Of a stretch of 10,140 nt of DNA, positions 7,397-10,140 are shown in pieces (position 1 is the first letter of the stretch; each line of letters opens with the position of its first letter). Where the stretch lies: NCBI GenBank assembly GCA_011048855.1, contig DSCZ01000523.1, forward strand, positions 1-10,140, in the 5' to 3' direction. The position numbers and the translations under genes were made by a program. Origin of the DNA: Desulfobacteraceae bacterium (GTDB lineage Bacteria > Desulfobacterota > DSM-4660 > Desulfatiglandales > Desulfatiglandaceae). The notes under the pieces were generated by a model, which worked only from the letters and a program-made list of their open reading frames with translations, was not told the DNA's origin and did not search any database.

Positions 7397-7822
7397 GTGA
7401 GCGAAAACGATGCGCCGCGCCTGTCGACGGTATACGTTCTGTGGATCTTCGGTTTTACCGGGGCTCACCGTTTTTATTGTGGGAAGCCGGTTTCGGGAAC
7501 AATTTATTTTTTCTCTCTGGGCATCATCGGCCTCGGGTGGCTCGTCGACGCCCTTCTCCTTCCAGGACTTTACAGGAATGCGCCGCCCTTTCACTCCGAG
7601 GGGTGGGTAAGCCGTCCTCTCGCGTGGAAGCTCCTAACTTTTCTCGGCATCTTCGGCGCGCACCGCATGTACATGGAAAAATGGTTCACGGGCGTTCTCT
7701 ATCTGCTGACCCTCGGCGGCTTCGGCCTGGGATACCTTTATGACTTCTGGACGCTCGACAAACAGATCATCTCGGCGAACGATTTTCAGTGGAGCGGATA
7801 CCTGGACAGGGGCGGATGCTGA
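7397..7822 (+). CDS. Membrane protein with two TM2-like domains
   Basis: The start is GTG at 7397, with AAAGGAGG about 6 bases upstream; the product has 141 residues. Two units of the same kind are visible. Each has a first membrane helix, a G-x-x-G-A-H-R-F/M-Y turn, a short polar loop and a second Gly-rich helix ending near an Asp. Unit 1 spans about residues 13-55 (F-G-F-T-G-A-H-R-F-Y, then G-L-G-W-L-V-D). Unit 2 spans about 79-121 (L-G-I-F-G-A-H-R-M-Y, then G-L-G-Y-L-Y-D). These are the marks of the TM2 family (Pfam PF05154), whose bacterial members are small inner-membrane proteins of mostly unknown role. Four membrane helices are expected. The gene stands alone behind its own promoter candidate and converges on the Fe-S gene, 49 bases away. 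No partner gene indicates its role. Confidence 0.85.
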   Translation: MSENDAPRLSTVYVLWIFGFTGAHRFYCGKPVSGTIYFFSLGIIGLGWLVDALLLPGLYRNAPPFHSEGWVSRPLAWKLLTFLGIFGAHRMYMEKWFTGVLYLLTLGGFGLGYLYDFWTLDKQIISANDFQWSGYLDRGGC

Positions 7823-7871
7823 ATCGTCCCCCACGCTATGGCGACCGGCAGGCACGTAGCCGGCAGGATTG

Positions 7872-8900
7872 TCATGCCCGGCCGGGCCAGTCTGTTTCGC
7901 CCAGGGCCATGCGGCACAGATCCGTGATAAATATTTTCGGCAGACCGAAACGGGCCGTCGGTCGACGCAAGACAGCGTCGCAAACAGGACAGATCGTGAT
8001 CAATGCCTCGGCGCCGCATTCAACGGCGTCACGGACGTTTTTTTCCTGCATCTCCACGGCCATTTCTTTGTTAACCGTGATGATCGGCACGCTGCAACAG
8101 AGGGCGTTCTCTCTCTCGTACCGCCTCGGCGGCCGCTCGACACCCACGAGTTCAAATATTTCATCCAGCCAGGGTTCCTGCTCTGGAAGCCATCGGACGG
8201 CACAGTTCGCGTGGTAGGCGACTTTCCTGTTCAGGGGGGTGATCCGGTCTTCGTGATCTCTGAGATAGTCGATCAAGTGCTCGAAAAGGTGGCGATACCG
8301 GAACGGCACGTCGATTCCGAGTTCCGGAGCCCGCTTGTGTGCGAGGATATACCCCTCATTGTGGATGTACACGATTTCTTTCTCTAACTCAGCCAATTTT
8401 TTGATTACCCCTTCGGCATACCGGGACGTGAAGCTCGCTCCCCCCAGGTGAACCATGCCTGTCAGGGACATTAACTCCGGCCCCCGTACCATGGTCATCC
8501 CCTCGAAAAGGCAACTCTCCATCGTTCCCGGGGGAAACTGGTCGAACTCGAACCCGTCGAATGACAAGGCCGGCTTCTCAGGATCACCCGGAATCACCTG
8601 GATGGGATCTCCTTCGCCCTCGAGCCCCCTGGCGATCTCTTCCCGAATGGAAGCATACCCGCCGACGATCGGGGAATTTCCCGTTTTTTCCTGCATGGTG
8701 AAGATGAGGTCTGCCGGATCGGCGCCGGTAGGACAATAACTGTTGCAGGCGATGCAGGTTATGCAGTGGTTCAGGATTCCGGCTTCCCTTCCCTCCGAAA
8801 GCAGCCGTATCTCCCGTGAAGCCTGTTCCCGATCGTAATCAACATATCGGCACCGGGCCAGGCAGTCGCCGCAAAAATCGCACAGTGACGCATTCCACAT
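7872..8900 (-). CDS. Heterodisulfide reductase-like Fe-S protein (two 4Fe-4S motifs plus CCG domain)
   Basis: The start is ATG 8900 with GGAGG about 8 bases upstream; the product has 342 residues. The N-terminus carries two C-x2-C-x2-C-x3-C motifs (C7/C10/C13/C17 and C46/C49/C52/C56, the second followed by Pro), each expected to bind a 4Fe-4S cluster. A CCG motif follows with regular spacing: C233, C268-C269, C304 and C307 (C-x34-CC-x34-C-x2-C), the type that binds the noncubane cluster in HdrB/HdrD and related GlpC/LldE subunits. A first CCG repeat normally precedes it; here residues 125-200 keep its general shape but have lost most cysteines (H-L-G-G-A-S, H-N-E-G-Y). No membrane helix is present, so it should be cytoplasmic. 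Such proteins pass electrons between clusters and a partner flavoprotein or disulfide substrate, but no partner gene is adjacent. The exact reaction is unknown. Confidence 0.88.
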   Translation of the reverse strand: MWNASLCDFCGDCLARCRYVDYDREQASREIRLLSEGREAGILNHCITCIACNSYCPTGADPADLIFTMQEKTGNSPIVGGYASIREEIARGLEGEGDPIQVIPGDPEKPALSFDGFEFDQFPPGTMESCLFEGMTMVRGPELMSLTGMVHLGGASFTSRYAEGVIKKLAELEKEIVYIHNEGYILAHKRAPELGIDVPFRYRHLFEHLIDYLRDHEDRITPLNRKVAYHANCAVRWLPEQEPWLDEIFELVGVERPPRRYERENALCCSVPIITVNKEMAVEMQEKNVRDAVECGAEALITICPVCDAVLRRPTARFGLPKIFITDLCRMALGETDWPGRA

Positions 8901-9051
8901 GACGCAAACCTCCTCACTCGCTGTTTATTCTGCCGCGATCCCGGCTTCCCGGTTCCGCGGCAGGAAGTTCTCTTTATCGATGTTTCCGCTCCGGGCACGT
9001 CGCCCGGCCGTTAAAAACCAATGTAAGCAGGTATTTGTGTGATTCTTTGTT

Positions 9052-9080
9052 TTGACTATACCGTAAAATACTGTTATTGA
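9052..9080 (+). promoter_or_regulatory. Weak promoter candidate toward the histidine kinase remnant
   Basis: TTGACT (9052-9057) and TATTGA (9075-9080) are 17 bases apart. The -35 matches 5 of 6 positions and the -10 only 3 of 6. If real it would drive the kinase remnant and cupin region, with a leader of about 80 bases. It overlaps the opposite-facing candidate at 9055-9083. Confidence 0.25.
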
Positions 9081-9083
9081 AAA
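9055..9083 (-). promoter_or_regulatory. Promoter candidate for the Fe-S gene
   Basis: On the minus strand TTTTCA (9083-9078) and TATAGT (9060-9055) are 17 bases apart, the same hexamers and spacing as at 5408-5436. Transcription would start near 9048 and leave about 150 bases before ATG 8900. Confidence 0.4.
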
Positions 9084-9166
9084 ACAGAAACGCATATACA
9101 CGGCAACCGAAACGGTCACCTTCTCTGTGCGGGCGGCCCGGATAATTCACTTCAGCATGGCGACCA

Positions 9167-9432
9167 ATGGCAAAACTCTCCGTCGATGAAAAAATCACTC
9201 TCCCCTGGTTTGCGGCGCTGCGCAATCCCGTCCTGGTCATTATTATTGTTTTTTTTGTGATCGCTGGCGCAACGGCCTTCCTGCTTCATGAACACGTGAA
9301 AAGCGCTACAGAACGAGCCCTGAACAGGGATCGGTCTCGCGAGGGTACAGGATATGGGCCGAGGGGAAGCCCGGAGAGGGAGCGGCGTTTTACTTCACCC
9401 TGAAACAAAACGGAAAGGGAGATTGTTTATGA
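9167..9432 (+). pseudogene. Remnant of a membrane sensor histidine kinase with a large internal deletion
   Basis: The first part reads from ATG 9167 as a kinase-like N-terminus: about 20 residues, one hydrophobic segment (residues 21-43) and an H-V-K-S-A-T-E-R-A helix. In a different frame, 9324-9341 encodes T-G-I-G-L-A, the G2 box of a histidine-kinase ATPase domain. In the third frame, 9349-9432 encodes R-I-W-A-E-G-K-P-G-E-G with F-Y-F-T-L, the usual end of such kinases, closing with TGA at 9430-9432. The sensor region, the phosphoacceptor-His domain and most of the ATPase domain are missing, and the bases between G-L-A and R-I-W-A-E are also too few. The gene therefore collapsed by a large deletion near 9315-9323 plus a smaller one near 9342-9348. 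No kinase activity can remain. The stop overlaps the cupin start (ATGA), so the two genes were probably an operon. Identification of the two C-terminal motifs is firm; the N-terminal part is an inference. Confidence 0.75.
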
Positions 9433-9779
9433 AAGTAATGAGTTACATATCTGAGGAACCGACGTACATGGACAACGACCAGGCCAAGGGCGTCGCTGGA
9501 CGGGTGGTAATCGGCAAAAACGACGGCGCGAATCATTTCTGCATGCGTGTTTTTGAAGTCGCCCCCGGCGGCTTCACGCCGAAACACGCCCATGACTGGG
9601 AACATGAAATATTTATTCACGCGGGCGCCGGAGAAGTTTACGGCAACGGCGTCTGGAACGCCGTCCGGGACGGCGACATTGTATTCGTTCCTCCCAGCGA
9701 AGAGCACCAGCTCCGCAACACGGGCGAAACCACCTTTGTGTTCGCGTGCCTGATTCCTTCGGGCATTCCTGAACTGTAG
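9429..9779 (+). CDS. Small single-domain cupin protein, probably metal-binding
   Basis: I choose ATG 9429 because AAAGGGAG precedes it by about 7 bases and the cupin fold begins soon after; an in-frame ATG at 9354 would add kinase-remnant sequence. The 116-residue product has both cupin motifs. Motif 1 is P-G-G-F-T-P-K-H-A-H-D-W-E-H-E, with likely metal ligands H53, H55 and E60. Motif 2 is G-D-I-V-F-V-P-P-S-E-E-H-Q-L-R-N, with H93. This is the size of the small cytoplasmic cupins that act as isomerases, dioxygenases or ligand-binding proteins; the residues alone do not decide which. No signal peptide is present. The start overlaps the stop of the broken histidine kinase by ATGA, so it once relied on translational coupling and now may be expressed from its own ribosome binding site. 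It looks intact and is the only whole gene in the last kilobase. Confidence 0.9.
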   Translation: MKVMSYISEEPTYMDNDQAKGVAGRVVIGKNDGANHFCMRVFEVAPGGFTPKHAHDWEHEIFIHAGAGEVYGNGVWNAVRDGDIVFVPPSEEHQLRNTGETTFVFACLIPSGIPEL

Positions 9780-9901
9780 GACTTTACGGCCCGCACGAGC
9801 GAACCGCGGCACTAGAATGACAGAAGGGAAACTTGCATGAACGCTGCGCTGGTGAACAAAAATACTTTTTAAAATGTACTTGACGGGACTTATAGGTCAC
9901 A

Positions 9902-10134
9902 TTGTTGAAGCATGATGTGGGGGAGATTACCACCACGACGGAGATGGCGGGTCTCCCGCCGCAATCCGTAACCCATATACAGTACGTCACCGAGGATGAC
10001 CTTGTCCCCGTGAGTGATGACGCACAGCAGGAATGCGAGGTCACTGACATCGAGATCGACGGCGAGGCGATACCGTTTCCCGGAAGATCGTCTGCAAAGG
10101 AGAGGGAAGCGCGATACGGGGTCTGTTCAAATAA
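9902..10134 (+). pseudogene. DUF3617-like gene fragment, frameshifted and without signal peptide
   Basis: From 9902 one frame reads L-K-H-D-V-G-E-I-T-T-T-T-E-M-A-G-L-P, then V-T-H-I-Q-Y-V-T-E-D-D-L-V-P, then E-C-E-V-T-D-I-E-I-D-G. This matches the remembered pattern of DUF3617 (Pfam PF12276) proteins, periplasmic proteins of unknown role whose mature part usually begins K-P-G-L-W-E-I-T. The similarity continues in another frame from 10069: G-D-T-V-S-R-K-I-V-C-K-G-E-G, where W is usual in place of R. A stop follows at 10132-10134, before the usual family end. An in-frame TAG at 9893-9895 lies just upstream and no signal peptide can be read, so the N-terminus is lost too. The frameshift lies near 10061-10068. 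The first frame stays open to the window end, so a frameshift through sequencing error cannot be excluded, but the missing start and early stop argue for real decay. Confidence 0.65.
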
Positions 10135-10140
10135 AATAAA

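Noticed and set aside
7823..7871. Terminator between the convergent TM2 and Fe-S genes
   Set aside because: GC-rich repeats (two CCGGCAGG copies) are present, but no stem followed by a T-run is visible on either strand.
9354..9428. N-terminal extension of the cupin from ATG 9354
   Set aside because: These codons overlap the histidine-kinase tail in another frame; the ATG at 9429 has a proper ribosome binding site and fits the family length.
9784..10050. 88-codon minus-strand frame
   Set aside because: It is antisense to the DUF3617-like fragment and is a low-complexity Ser/Cys/Val-rich shadow.

Overview
The window looks like chromosomal DNA of an anaerobic deltaproteobacterium (Desulfobacterota). 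This is an inference from gene content: a heterodisulfide-reductase-type Fe-S protein, a DUF3617-type remnant, large secreted proteins of unknown function, moderately GC-rich coding DNA and strong AGGAGG-type ribosome binding sites. No rRNA, tRNA or CRISPR array is visible.

Positions 1-5280 (minus strand) hold one tightly packed operon. In transcription order it contains a possible 40-residue peptide (5280-5158), a 509-residue secreted protein (5131-3602), a 336-residue secreted protein (3596-2586), a 431-residue secreted protein with two beta-rich modules (2532-1237), and a secreted protein that gains a TPR-like segment before it runs off the window (1222 to below 1). All four large products carry Sec-type signal peptides and no other membrane segment. 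Three of them appear to be diverged relatives sharing a Y-x-L-P-type N-terminal block. I recognise none by function. A promoter candidate (5408-5436) and an 8-bp dyad (5357-5383) lie upstream. This secreted-protein operon is the best candidate for an undescribed system.

Positions 5437-7274 contain a stretch of about 530 bp without a convincing gene, then a complete insertion sequence of about 1.3 kb (5970-7274). It has a DDE/rve-type transposase and bipartite terminal inverted repeats whose two blocks have the same 47-bp spacing at both ends.

Positions 7275-8900 hold two convergent genes: a small membrane protein with two TM2-like units (plus strand) and an orphan CCG-domain Fe-S protein (minus strand).

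Positions 8901-10140 are a decaying region. A sensor histidine kinase has collapsed to its N-terminal membrane segment plus the last residues of its ATPase domain. Its stop codon overlaps the start of an intact small cupin gene. Downstream is a DUF3617-like fragment without a signal peptide and with a frameshift. The cupin is the only intact gene there.
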